Assembly: GCA_902782665.1 (NCBI GenBank) | Contig: CACZOA010000009.1 | Location: 90,937 to 154,936 of the forward strand | DNA from: an uncultured Bacteroidales bacterium | GTDB taxonomy: Bacteria > Bacteroidota > Bacteroidia > Bacteroidales > Paludibacteraceae | Reading direction: 5' to 3' | DNA length: 64,000 nt | Part shown: piece after piece, positions 53,017 to 63,723 of the stretch | How positions within the stretch are numbered: the stretch's first letter is position 1 | Layout of the letters: every line of letters starts with the position of its first letter | The notes under the pieces: model-generated | What the model was told of the DNA's origin: nothing | The model's input: the letters and a program-made list of their open reading frames with translations, nothing else | Database searches by the model: none | Translations under genes and position numbers: made by a program

Positions 53017-56000
53017 CTACTTCTTCATAATCTTGATACGTTCTTGATTGTCAACAACAATAAAATATGAGCCACTGATATAATCATTCATCGAAATCTG
53101 GACAGATCCGTTGAACGACACAGTGTGAAGAATCCTTCCAAATTCATCAACCAGCATTGCATCATGAGGTAACACATCAGAAGATCTGACAGTCACAATA
53201 TCAGAGACAAACGTAGGGAAGACAACAAAACGGCCATAAACATTCAGTTCACTTTGGAACTCATTGTCTATATATTCCAACAAATCATTTTCCAACGACA
53301 TCGACACATTGAAACTTCTCAAAGAAGATTCTGAAATGTATAACGACGTATCTCTGATTGTCTTTTGGCAGAATCCATCCGAAATAATCAACGAAACAGG
53401 ATAACGACCGCCATTATAATAATAGCATGTAGGCTCCTTCATCTCACTTGTCAATCCATCTATACCATTTCTTCCTCCATATTTATTGAAGAAATCCTTG
53501 TTCAAAGGCTCTTCAAGAGACCATTGGTAAGACATACTTCCTTCCATGTTTGAAGTCACTATTGGTATAAATCGAACCCTGTCTCCCTGAGTAATTCTGT
53601 TGACGGTATTTTCGCCAACTATAATTTCAGGCTCATTTTCAATTGACATTGCAAATGTCGCATCAAAAGCGTCAACGTTTAGAGTGACAGAACGAGTTAC
53701 TGATAATCCACGTGCAGTGTCATGTCTTGTCACATACAATATGACATTATCATTTGGTAACATTCTGTTTCCAGTGCTATCCAATTCAGATATACTTACT
53801 CTATTGGAATAAGCCACCAAGGAGTTTTCCGTAATTATTGAATTTCCACACCATACAGACACATTGCTATTACTCTCAACTTTATAGGAGTATAAATACT
53901 TGTTATTTATTGCCACTTGAGTATTATTTGAATTTCCCGATACCAATCCGAATCTCAAACAATTTAATTTATTGTCATTCCTACAAACAAAAGTATCGGT
54001 GTTAGCCCAGTCAATCTGTCCGTCTGTTATCGGATCAATATTGGCTGTAAAGAGTTTTACAAACGAACTCGTATCCGCTCCACATGCACTTTCCGCAATA
54101 TATCTGTAATACACTAGCGATGTCGTGTCAACAACAAGCATAGAGTCATTATCTGTAGATTCTGTCTGCCAATCCATTTTATCATAGCTCTTCTGCCAAT
54201 AAGTGTGGTCAGCATTGTAAGCCGAATCGACGAGATACATTTCCATCACCTCTGCGTTAGGGATCCACTGGTATTCCTCATGTTGCTTATACACTAATCC
54301 CATATTTTTCATCGTCTCTTCTGCCAAACCACTCTCTATCTTAGCCACGCTTGGCAATGGTCGGATGCTCAAAGTAAGCTCATTACTGATAGACTTATAC
54401 ACTCCATCAGTCGCCACTCTTCTATAGGTTGTCGCAACATCAATAGCGGATGGAGTATAATACTTGTCCGTCGCATTCTCAATATTGACAAAATCTGGAG
54501 TTCTCTCGTTCTTATACTGCCACTGGTATGTGACAATTCCTATTCCACCCTCCAATTCCGTCGCCACAATATTTGAAATATCCTCGTTTCCACATATTTG
54601 CGTATTTCCGTCAAAACTTATAATTCCGCCCCTCAAAGGCTTTATCGCATAAGGTTTGACACAATAAGACTGATTTGCATAGACTTCAAGAATGGTGTCC
54701 TTGTAAGTGTCATACTTATATGGGAAACGAATATTGTTTGATGTGACGTTTGGCAATTCTCCATCTCCATCAAAACGATAACTTTCTCCGAATATTTTTG
54801 ATCCAAGGATGTTCATTGTGACGCTGCTATCAGCGACATTGCTCACCACCTCCATCGCCAACTCTTTCTCATAATCGTAATAAAACACCATCTGACCTTC
54901 AAGATGCAGGATATTGCTTGTATCGGTCGCACATCCGTTATTCGCTATTCTCTTTACATACATATCATCCTGTGCACGGAATTTCAAATCCGGGCCGAAA
55001 TTGCCGATTTGCTCCACATCATTCACATACCATGAATAAGAAATCTGATCCGAGTATAGACCTCCAAGTTTTGTTCCTTCCACCTTAGTATAGCTCTCGT
55101 TGCATGGAGTGAAATTATCTGTGGAAATAACATTCTCCCCCTTGATCAAAGATGGCTTGTTGTGTGCAGTAACGTTGACAGCCTCACTCTGGCATGTCAC
55201 TCCGTTTGTGTCTGTCACATAATGGATGAAAGCGTATTCCATACTGTCACCAGCGAATCCTTCCATCTGAATATACTTTCCTATAATGTCTATCGTATCC
55301 TGTCCGAGAGACCAGAACTCCGATGCGGCAAGACTGTCTTTGGTTGCGACAACCACTGCTGTAAATATTCCGTTAGGACACGAGAAATCATTAAACGACA
55401 AATCCTCTGGACTCACGGAAACCTTTTCTCGAACTCCGACATAGACAATTTCCGAAGTATCTGTGTCACACATGTCAACAACCACTCTTCTGAAATAAGA
55501 TCCTGTCTTCATGAATTTAGAAGGAAGAATCAGATTTTCATCCGTCGCATCCACGATGTCAGAGAAATCATTCGTCCTGCCAGTGACACTGATCTGCCAC
55601 TGGTAAGTTTTCTCTCCATTTCCACCGGACAACGTTCCTCCCTTTATCTCAAGATCACTTCCTTCGCATATTGCAGCAGGAGCCACAGGAGTTGTTTGAT
55701 CCAATTCTGGCAAACTGTCCACATTGAAGTAGTAATAGTCGCTCACACATTCCGTTTCATCATCAATACTCTTTATGCCATACAGACTAGTTGGCATTGA
55801 ATTTCTTACTATCATATTACTGTCTCCAACATAATTCCAGATGATTTTCTCTGTATATGTTGTGTCTGTCGGATCAATATAGATGGCAGACCAATGATAA
55901 GTCTTCTTCACATTCTCTTTGTATACTACAAGTTTGACAAGAGAAGCGTCACAGCTGTCATTGTTCTGATAGATTGACGGAGCCTCATTCTTACGATAGA

Positions 56001-59000
56001 ACACAACGTCCAAGCTATTGCTTTCCACCGTGTCACATTGATCGTAATACAGACATCTGATGCTGACGGTGTTGTTAATAGATCTGTTCTCAATATCGTA
56101 GGCAATATATCCAAGATATAAGCTGTCAAGACAATTTATCTCTTGCCAGCCTTTTCCATTTATACTATATTGCCAAATTATACCACGAATTCCATCTGTG
56201 CTACCTCCTGTCGACGGTGTAGTTTTCACATAACCCAATTCATCATAAGAACAGAACTTGTTTGATTCTGTTGTCAAAGACAACTCTCCTGGCACAAGAT
56301 CATCATAATGCACCAATGTGACAACGTTGCTGTAGCGAATCCTACCCTTCTCATTCATTGCCACACGACGGATAAGAAGCGGACTTGTCTCTGTCACAGA
56401 CATGGCAACAAGATTATTGACGACATCAGCAGGCAGGCTTTCTCCCGTCGCTCCATCAATAACACTCCATACAGCTTTATCCGACACATTACGTTTGAAT
56501 TCCCAGCCATACGTCCATTGCATCGCTACATTGTTCGGAGCAATATAATAACCTCCAGGCTTTCTGATATTCACGACATCTGAATAAGAATCCCATTTGC
56601 AAATTACAGTGTCCAATATACTGATAACACCACCATCAGAATGTGTTCCGTATTCAAACGGAATCTCCACCGTCTCTCCAAGACAATCACCTCTTTTAGC
56701 TTTCGCATAGATATATGCACCATCGGTAGACATCATTTCCGCAACTTCCTCTGTCAACACCAATGAACAGTATCTGTTGCCATCCATAAGCGTGTCAGTG
56801 CAAGACATATCCGAGAACCATACAAGATTGCTCACATCTCTGTCCTGATTAACAAATATTATTGAGTCTCCAATTTCATATCCCTCTCTTATTGCATCCT
56901 TCTCACTGATTCTATTAGTCATTTCCGGAGTGAAAGCATAAGTTTCAACTGTATCAGCATTAACTCTCTTATCAAACAGACTGAAAACCACCTCATTGCT
57001 TGTTATTACAGTACACCCATCACTCAAGACTCTTCTAACTGTATATGTTCCATCCAAAACATTGGTTGCAGTCGGAATGTAGTATTTGTCCATTCCTGCA
57101 TACTCATATTGTTTAGAGAAGTCGAAAGACTCTCCTTGAATCCACTCTCCTCCATTCTTAGAAGATTCATAATAGGTTGAGAATCCGCCCTTATGCTTCT
57201 TGTCATAAAGCCAAGGACCGATATAATTTTTGTAATCACTCCATAATGAGAAAAGGTTGTCATCATCTGCAAAATTGCCAACCACAGCATCTGGCATATC
57301 ACCTATACAATACTGCTTCTGTATACCACCATTCTCAATCTTTATTGTACCAGCAAGAGTACCGTGATCACCAAGCAGACCATCCAAAGCCTCACTCACA
57401 CTTTCCAATGTCGGAACGATATTGATCGTGATTGTGTCGCTGAACATATTGTTCTCCTTTCCATCAATATCAACAGTTGTCTTTCTGAAAATCTGTACAC
57501 GTTTAGTATTGCCATTTTTGTCATTCAACAAAACCTTCGATGCTAACGCAGTTGTGTCAAGTTTGATTTCTGGAGTCGTCACCGCTTTACCGTTACTCAT
57601 GATCGGTTGTTGAGTACTACCATCTATCATATAATACCAAAGAAAATCAGCAGCTCTCGCATATTCGTCGCTCAATATTTGGATGTCACTTTCACCACTG
57701 CATATCCAATAACCATTAGCTTTGCTATCCTCATCCTCAAAGAAAATGTGTCCTCCCGTCTGGTTGTAGACATAGATTTCCATCGGCAATTTATTTGTGC
57801 TTCGACAACCGTCCTTGATTGCCTGTGCGTAAAATGTGACCATAATGAAATCATCCCCAGCTGGAACAGACAACGGATCTGTCAATTTCGACTTATGGGC
57901 AGATGTTTTACCCTCCATCTCCTTCGTCTCTGATTTCCACCAGACGTACTCATAACCATCCGTGACACCTGTAAGCTCGGCTCTTCCATCATTCGTTACA
58001 ATTCTGCTGTAATCGACATCCTCAACCAAGACATCGAAACTTTCTCTTACATAGACAGTCTTGACTGCACTCTCCAAAGAGGTCTTACAAACTGTGTCTG
58101 TGACAATTCTCTTAAAGTATGTTGTGTTCTTCAGATTGTACGCCCCATTGAAGTTTCTTGGAGCGAAATAAGGATTGTTTTCTTCTCCCTTTACAATCTG
58201 CTCGAAATTCTTGTTATCCTCGCTGCTCCACCAAGTGTACAAATAGCCTCCGCTACCGCCTTCTGCTGCATATCCATTGATAGTGTCAACCGCAGTATTG
58301 TAGCATATCTCCTGTGTCGACAAATCTATTCCGTTATCCTTCAACGGTGTGTACACTTCCATCACCACATCATTCGATGACACATAGTCGCCAGGATATT
58401 TGTCTTTGTCACAAGCTACAATAGCTCGTACAATAATGGACTGAGTCTGATTCGTTATTGATATCGACTGAGAATAAAGATTAGCTGTCAGTTCAGATAT
58501 TTTATAAAATTCTGCGGAGAACAATCCCAAATTGTCACCTTCGTTCATCTTCATCCAATCAGATACCTCGTCCAATCTATACAACCATGTCACCTCATAG
58601 CTTGAAGGATCTCCGCCAGAAATGGCATTCAGAGTCAGGTATTTTGGAGTTTTCTCATTAGGGCAAGTGATAGTTTCGTCACTTCTTCCAAGTTTTGGAG
58701 TCGCTAATTTTTGATATATATTGTAAGTATAGTGCAAAGTGTCAGAGACACATTCCTCGTTCGATATTCTCGCAAGCTCAGTTCTGACCACATCCACACT
58801 GTTCTCTCCGAACTTCAGATCGCTGATATTCACTCTTTGCGTTGTTCCGCCAAGATCCTCAGTCTCACCACAGCCCACAAACTCATAAAGGTTCGTATGT
58901 GTGTACTTACGGTTGAAGTCAATAGCCTTTGGCAACGGATCCGCAGCTGAATATATCTTAGGACTTGCCATTGTAACAACAGGAAGCTCAACACTCTTCT

Positions 59001-62000
59001 TGATCTTTACCTGCAGCATGTTCTTACTTGTAGTCACACTGACATTGTCACATTTGTCCTTTGCTTCCACCTGGAAATAATAGTTCTCACCACCGTTTGA
59101 CACAAGAGAATCAACATGGACTGTGATCACCTTCGATTTCGTTGACTCTTTTCCGTTCCAAGTCTCTGGAACATTCTTCCAAGAATCTTTTGCTCCTGTC
59201 GTGCTGTATTTCCAAATGAAGTCGACGATAGCCGGATCAAGTTCACAAGACATCGATATTTTCTGATCACTATTCTTATTGTTGCAGAACTCTACAAAGT
59301 TCTGGGAAGAATAGGCTCCACCAAACGTGATCCTTCCTACTTCAATTCCAGAGCTTCCCTTCACAATAAATTCGTGACTGCTAACTTTTCGTTTCATTCC
59401 GTCGGCATCCTCTCCACTGAACACAACAGTATAAGAATGAGTCTTGCCAACCTTTGCCTGAACCTTATACTCTGCAGCATCTGTTGTTTTTGCGACAACA
59501 CTATTGTCTCTGAACCATGTCCACGTCGGATTACCCATACTTGTGATTGGTTTGTCAGCAAACGTCATCTTGTCAAAATTCTCAACGGCCAATTCAACAT
59601 CCGTCTCTCCACAAACTTCTATTTCCTGATCCTGGCCATTTCCTGTCAGTGCAGGCACTCCTTCGAAACCATCATTCAAAACAAAAATCTTGTTTGCATC
59701 ACTTGTACAGCTCGATAGTATAGAACCACTTCTGTTCACTATTAGATTGACCCTGTTGTTGATTTCAAACAGACTTTCTGCCATATCAATAGAAAATGCT
59801 CCAGCATAAGTGATTGTTGTGTCATTTTCTCCATTCAATGTATAATTAATGGATTCTCCTTTTTCCACTCCTTCACAAGATACTGGAATTGACACAACCC
59901 CATCCTTGAACTCATCTCTTGTGATCACATTTTTCGTTGACGTGATTTTAAACGCAAGATCCTTTTCTACCGAGACTTTAACTTTCTCACTCTGAGTCTT
60001 ATAATAATCCTGATCAGAATTACATCTGTTGTCGGATGCCACAACGTAGAATGTAGAGTCTTTTGTCAATCCACTCAATTCGAAATCCACACTGCCATTA
60101 GGCAAAATCTTCTCGGAAGAGACAACTGTTCCAGGCATCAGAACAAAACTATATGAAGACGCACTTCCTCCTTCTTTAGCTGTAGCCGTCAATATAACAT
60201 TCTCTCCGTTACAGATCTTTGTATCAGACAGTGACAACACAGGCGCATCAATCTTAGGATAGGTACTGATGGTTGCCTTGTCTGTCACCGTATAACACAA
60301 TTCATTTCCTATATAATAGAAACACTCCCTCACAACCTCATAGTCCTTTCCTTCGACAAGGAATTTGTACGTTGCTGATGCGTTATTACCATCCTCTATA
60401 TATACTCCGTCGACACTCCATTCATATCGTTTGTACTGTTCGTCAGTAGTAGCACTTGATAGTGACACATCCACTCCAGCACAAACCGTCTCCTTAGAAT
60501 TTCCGTTAGGACCAATTGGCTTTGGGGTAAGTTTATCTTTTATCTCAGTGTTCTGTATATGTTTCGTCACTGTGGCCTTACATCCGGTAACAGTGTTTTC
60601 CAGATCCACAGTGTATGTATATGTCTGCTTCTTGTCCAAAAGGATTGTAGCGACAGACTTGTCTGCCTCATCTGGATAGGTGACACCATTTCCACCTATT
60701 GTGCATTCTATATCCTCTGCAGAAGCTTTGATTGTCACATTCTGACCGACAATCTTACAGACACTGACAGAAGGTCTGACATCCATATCATCATACGAAC
60801 TTACTGACACACCCGTCTTTGAATAGATTGTGCTGCCACAGAACTTCACTCCTGAATACAACGAATATTTTCCCTTCACAGAGAGATCATACTCACTGCT
60901 TGACACAAAAGTCTGTAAAGCTTTGTATTTGTCTCCTTCATAATTATAGAACGCATAATCAGATAAACATGACGACTGCATCGCTTTTTGTTGATCCAAC
61001 AAAGTCTGGTTCACCGTCATCGTCAACTTTACATTTTCTCCATAACACTTCGTTGTCTTTGTATTATCGGAAATCATTTCTATTGTTGGATTTGGCGACG
61101 CATATGTCGAGACAGCCAAAGAATTGCTATTATGAGAGCCTATCTCCACTCCATTCAGATAAGCCTTCACCTCACGTCTTATATAAACCTTGCTTTCGGA
61201 AGTCACCTTGCCATCCCATGTGCCGTCATAATTTTTATCTGTGAAACGCGTCTCTTTTCCTGCAGCATCTGTGTTTACCATCTCCTTCCATGTCGTATTG
61301 TCGTTGCTGTACATCCATCTGTATGTATACGTCACACCTTCCGCTTTCATCATCGGATCGGAAATGTTTTCAGAGTTCAAAGCAGGAACTTTTGATTCGG
61401 GACATATGTATATAGCAGTTGAGCCAAACTCGTTTCCTTGGATTTCCTCAATATCCACAACCTTAACCTTGACAGGTTTACTCATGCATTGGAATCCATT
61501 CTTGGTTTCCTTAAAAATATAAAGAATTTTAGACGCTACTGCTTCCTTATATGTTGTCAGTTTCTTTTTATTCGCACCGTCTTCACTTTCGCTGTAATAA
61601 TAGTTGTAAGAACTTTTGTCTTCATCAGAGATTGTTATGTCATATTGTCTACCTTTCATACCCTTGATAAGGACATAATCGTCCTTTGTAACTTCATCAA
61701 TCTCATATGTAAGGCTTACATTGCTACTTTGACATATTATGTTTTCTGCGGAAAATGCAGGCAGTTCATGGACCTCAAGACACGCTTCCTTTTCGATTGT
61801 GTTGTTACAACCGTCTGTCAAAGAGACACTGAAGCAATGATTCTCCTTTACAGGGAAATAGTTTCTTTCCTCGCTGACAGCCCCATAGGATTGACCTTCC
61901 TTGCCATCCATTGACCATGCAAACTTAAACCCTTTCTCATTTAGACAATAGTCTTTATAGTTCTCAGAATCCTCATACTCGGCTTTGAATACGACATTCT

Positions 62001-63627
62001 CCAGATTCTCTCCATAACAAGCTTCATTTTGACTTACATCCAGCTTAAGTTTTTCGTCATTCAAACCCTTGCTTAATCTTACAGTATAGAATTTTTTCAA
62101 GCCACTCTCCTCAGGAATAGTAGCCTCAACCACCGCATTTTCGAAATTTTTCAGTTTTACATACTGTTCAAAATAATAAGTCACACCGGGCTTCAACGCA
62201 GAGAGAGGGAAATACAAATCCGGTCCTTCTCCGTCAAGATTATAATCAAAAATCTCGTCCGCAGACACAACATTGTCTTCCTTGCTTTTTATCGCCAATA
62301 GATTATGAGAACTGTTTCTGTTTGTCCAATATCTCCAACCATACACGACACCATAGGTCGAGCTGTACTCCTCAAATCCCTTAAAGTCACATCTGTTTCC
62401 TTTTAATCTGGCATACAATACAGTAGAATCCTGTTCATTTAGTTTCTTGCCTACCTCAAGAGGAGTCTTTGCCTGACAAAACACAGTATCCGTTTCACTC
62501 GCATCAAATCCTTCTAAATATGGTTCTGGGAAAACGGTGAAATTCAACTTATTGCTACTTTTACATACTATATTTTGTTCCTGTGTATTATTGAAATAAA
62601 CCAATCGTTGAAGTTCTAACTGAGAGCCTGGATGTACGGAATTCAAATTTAATTCTATTGAATTTGAAACTTCGCCAGCCAGATTCGATGAATTGTAAAC
62701 TCTATAAAAAATAGAGTGTTCACTATCTTCTATCTGCATGTCTCCAACTGAGAGCTTATCATATCGTGCTACTTCAGAACTGACTTGAATGTCAGATGTC
62801 ATCTTTTCATATATAGCATAACCATTTAAAGTATCTCCATTTATAGCAGGCGTATTTTTACTTTTTAAGCTATATCCATTTACATTGCATCGATTAACCG
62901 TCACACTACACCATTTGTTGTCTGGTTGACGAAGATACCCGGTTCTAGTTTTTGCTGTACCATGTCTATTGGTTTTATAACCAACTACCACATAATATAC
63001 AAATCTAAAGTAGATTGTTATGCTTCCTTTAGAATTATATTGATTTATGGCAAAAGAATTATTACAAACATCCTTCCATAAATCTTTAGAAAATAATATA
63101 TACTCACCTTCAGTAAATGTATAATGTTGATTATACGCCCAACTCGTTGTGACTCTTATTTCTTCTGGCTTTATTGTCAATAAATCATCAGCACAATACC
63201 ATGTAGTACCATCACAGCTCCATTCCACACTTGCAGTAAGAGATACAGATCCAAATTGAACAGCACTTGTATAATTACCTCCTGTATTTCTACCATATGA
63301 TGTGATTTCTCCTCTTCTTAAAGTTATTCTTAATGGATTATTAGCAAATCTATTTTCTGTGAAAACATTCGTTGATTCACCAGCAATATTTATTGAATAA
63401 ATAACTTTATCTTCATTGGCTTCTCCATTCTTATCACAAGGTATTGTAAACATGCTCGCATGGTTTTCTCCCTTGTTGAAAAGTTCTTTCCAATTTGTTA
63501 TTCCAGGACATTCATCTTTATTCTGAGAACTCTTTTTTATTCCTCCATTCTGACATAATTCTACGCTTAATGAACTAACACAATATCCCCATAAAAGGAC
63601 TAAAAGTAATATAATTCTATTTTTCAT
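53017..63627 (-). CDS. Giant T9SS-exported surface protein with many Ig-like modules
   Basis: 3536 aa in one uninterrupted frame. The signal peptide is MKNRIILLLVLLWGYCVSSL. The body is a long series of beta-sandwich modules, each ~80-120 residues and many with a TYQWQ- or WKYS-type core and paired cysteines, for example GGTLSGGNGEKTYQWQISV and GIGIVTYQWQYKNERTPDF. The C-terminal ~75 residues (GRFVVFPTFVSDIVTVRSSD, DYISGSYFIVVDNQERIKI) are a T9SS type A sorting domain, so it is exported by type IX secretion and probably displayed on the surface. Likely role: adhesin or gliding-type filament, by analogy to SprB-like proteins; no catalytic domain is seen. Its promoter was not identified. A terminator follows at 52942-52978. 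Confidence 0.92.
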   Translation of the reverse strand: MKNRIILLLVLLWGYCVSSLSVELCQNGGIKKSSQNKDECPGITNWKELFNKGENHASMFTIPCDKNGEANEDKVIYSINIAGESTNVFTENRFANNPLRITLRRGEITSYGRNTGGNYTSAVQFGSVSLTASVEWSCDGTTWYCADDLLTIKPEEIRVTTSWAYNQHYTFTEGEYILFSKDLWKDVCNNSFAINQYNSKGSITIYFRFVYYVVVGYKTNRHGTAKTRTGYLRQPDNKWCSVTVNRCNVNGYSLKSKNTPAINGDTLNGYAIYEKMTSDIQVSSEVARYDKLSVGDMQIEDSEHSIFYRVYNSSNLAGEVSNSIELNLNSVHPGSQLELQRLVYFNNTQEQNIVCKSSNKLNFTVFPEPYLEGFDASETDTVFCQAKTPLEVGKKLNEQDSTVLYARLKGNRCDFKGFEEYSSTYGVVYGWRYWTNRNSSHNLLAIKSKEDNVVSADEIFDYNLDGEGPDLYFPLSALKPGVTYYFEQYVKLKNFENAVVEATIPEESGLKKFYTVRLSKGLNDEKLKLDVSQNEACYGENLENVVFKAEYEDSENYKDYCLNEKGFKFAWSMDGKEGQSYGAVSEERNYFPVKENHCFSVSLTDGCNNTIEKEACLEVHELPAFSAENIICQSSNVSLTYEIDEVTKDDYVLIKGMKGRQYDITISDEDKSSYNYYYSESEDGANKKKLTTYKEAVASKILYIFKETKNGFQCMSKPVKVKVVDIEEIQGNEFGSTAIYICPESKVPALNSENISDPMMKAEGVTYTYRWMYSNDNTTWKEMVNTDAAGKETRFTDKNYDGTWDGKVTSESKVYIRREVKAYLNGVEIGSHNSNSLAVSTYASPNPTIEMISDNTKTTKCYGENVKLTMTVNQTLLDQQKAMQSSCLSDYAFYNYEGDKYKALQTFVSSSEYDLSVKGKYSLYSGVKFCGSTIYSKTGVSVSSYDDMDVRPSVSVCKIVGQNVTIKASAEDIECTIGGNGVTYPDEADKSVATILLDKKQTYTYTVDLENTVTGCKATVTKHIQNTEIKDKLTPKPIGPNGNSKETVCAGVDVSLSSATTDEQYKRYEWSVDGVYIEDGNNASATYKFLVEGKDYEVVRECFYYIGNELCYTVTDKATISTYPKIDAPVLSLSDTKICNGENVILTATAKEGGSASSYSFVLMPGTVVSSEKILPNGSVDFELSGLTKDSTFYVVASDNRCNSDQDYYKTQSEKVKVSVEKDLAFKITSTKNVITRDEFKDGVVSIPVSCEGVEKGESINYTLNGENDTTITYAGAFSIDMAESLFEINNRVNLIVNRSGSILSSCTSDANKIFVLNDGFEGVPALTGNGQDQEIEVCGETDVELAVENFDKMTFADKPITSMGNPTWTWFRDNSVVAKTTDAAEYKVQAKVGKTHSYTVVFSGEDADGMKRKVSSHEFIVKGSSGIEVGRITFGGAYSSQNFVEFCNNKNSDQKISMSCELDPAIVDFIWKYSTTGAKDSWKNVPETWNGKESTKSKVITVHVDSLVSNGGENYYFQVEAKDKCDNVSVTTSKNMLQVKIKKSVELPVVTMASPKIYSAADPLPKAIDFNRKYTHTNLYEFVGCGETEDLGGTTQRVNISDLKFGENSVDVVRTELARISNEECVSDTLHYTYNIYQKLATPKLGRSDETITCPNEKTPKYLTLNAISGGDPSSYEVTWLYRLDEVSDWMKMNEGDNLGLFSAEFYKISELTANLYSQSISITNQTQSIIVRAIVACDKDKYPGDYVSSNDVVMEVYTPLKDNGIDLSTQEICYNTAVDTINGYAAEGGSGGYLYTWWSSEDNKNFEQIVKGEENNPYFAPRNFNGAYNLKNTTYFKRIVTDTVCKTSLESAVKTVYVRESFDVLVEDVDYSRIVTNDGRAELTGVTDGYEYVWWKSETKEMEGKTSAHKSKLTDPLSVPAGDDFIMVTFYAQAIKDGCRSTNKLPMEIYVYNQTGGHIFFEDEDSKANGYWICSGESDIQILSDEYARAADFLWYYMIDGSTQQPIMSNGKAVTTPEIKLDTTALASKVLLNDKNGNTKRVQIFRKTTVDIDGKENNMFSDTITINIVPTLESVSEALDGLLGDHGTLAGTIKIENGGIQKQYCIGDMPDAVVGNFADDDNLFSLWSDYKNYIGPWLYDKKHKGGFSTYYESSKNGGEWIQGESFDFSKQYEYAGMDKYYIPTATNVLDGTYTVRRVLSDGCTVITSNEVVFSLFDKRVNADTVETYAFTPEMTNRISEKDAIREGYEIGDSIIFVNQDRDVSNLVWFSDMSCTDTLMDGNRYCSLVLTEEVAEMMSTDGAYIYAKAKRGDCLGETVEIPFEYGTHSDGGVISILDTVICKWDSYSDVVNIRKPGGYYIAPNNVAMQWTYGWEFKRNVSDKAVWSVIDGATGESLPADVVNNLVAMSVTETSPLLIRRVAMNEKGRIRYSNVVTLVHYDDLVPGELSLTTESNKFCSYDELGYVKTTPSTGGSTDGIRGIIWQYSINGKGWQEINCLDSLYLGYIAYDIENRSINNTVSIRCLYYDQCDTVESNSLDVVFYRKNEAPSIYQNNDSCDASLVKLVVYKENVKKTYHWSAIYIDPTDTTYTEKIIWNYVGDSNMIVRNSMPTSLYGIKSIDDETECVSDYYYFNVDSLPELDQTTPVAPAAICEGSDLEIKGGTLSGGNGEKTYQWQISVTGRTNDFSDIVDATDENLILPSKFMKTGSYFRRVVVDMCDTDTSEIVYVGVREKVSVSPEDLSFNDFSCPNGIFTAVVVATKDSLAASEFWSLGQDTIDIIGKYIQMEGFAGDSMEYAFIHYVTDTNGVTCQSEAVNVTAHNKPSLIKGENVISTDNFTPCNESYTKVEGTKLGGLYSDQISYSWYVNDVEQIGNFGPDLKFRAQDDMYVKRIANNGCATDTSNILHLEGQMVFYYDYEKELAMEVVSNVADSSVTMNILGSKIFGESYRFDGDGELPNVTSNNIRFPYKYDTYKDTILEVYANQSYCVKPYAIKPLRGGIISFDGNTQICGNEDISNIVATELEGGIGIVTYQWQYKNERTPDFVNIENATDKYYTPSAIDVATTYRRVATDGVYKSISNELTLSIRPLPSVAKIESGLAEETMKNMGLVYKQHEEYQWIPNAEVMEMYLVDSAYNADHTYWQKSYDKMDWQTESTDNDSMLVVDTTSLVYYRYIAESACGADTSSFVKLFTANIDPITDGQIDWANTDTFVCRNDNKLNCLRFGLVSGNSNNTQVAINNKYLYSYKVESNSNVSVWCGNSIITENSLVAYSNRVSISELDSTGNRMLPNDNVILYVTRHDTARGLSVTRSVTLNVDAFDATFAMSIENEPEIIVGENTVNRITQGDRVRFIPIVTSNMEGSMSYQWSLEEPLNKDFFNKYGGRNGIDGLTSEMKEPTCYYYNGGRYPVSLIISDGFCQKTIRDTSLYISESSLRSFNVSMSLENDLLEYIDNEFQSELNVYGRFVVFPTFVSDIVTVRSSDVLPHDAMLVDEFGRILHTVSFNGSVQISMNDYISGSYFIVVDNQERIKIMKK

Positions 63628-63723
63628 TTTGAAGACTATAAATAAGATTAAAATTAAAAAAACTAATTTTAATCAGTAACTTAAGAGCATTCCAAATAAC
63701 AATATTTTAATTCATTCAATATA

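Noticed and set aside
55162-55800. 212-codon open frame on plus strand
   Set aside because: Antisense to the giant surface-protein gene, whose frame is continuous for 3536 codons.
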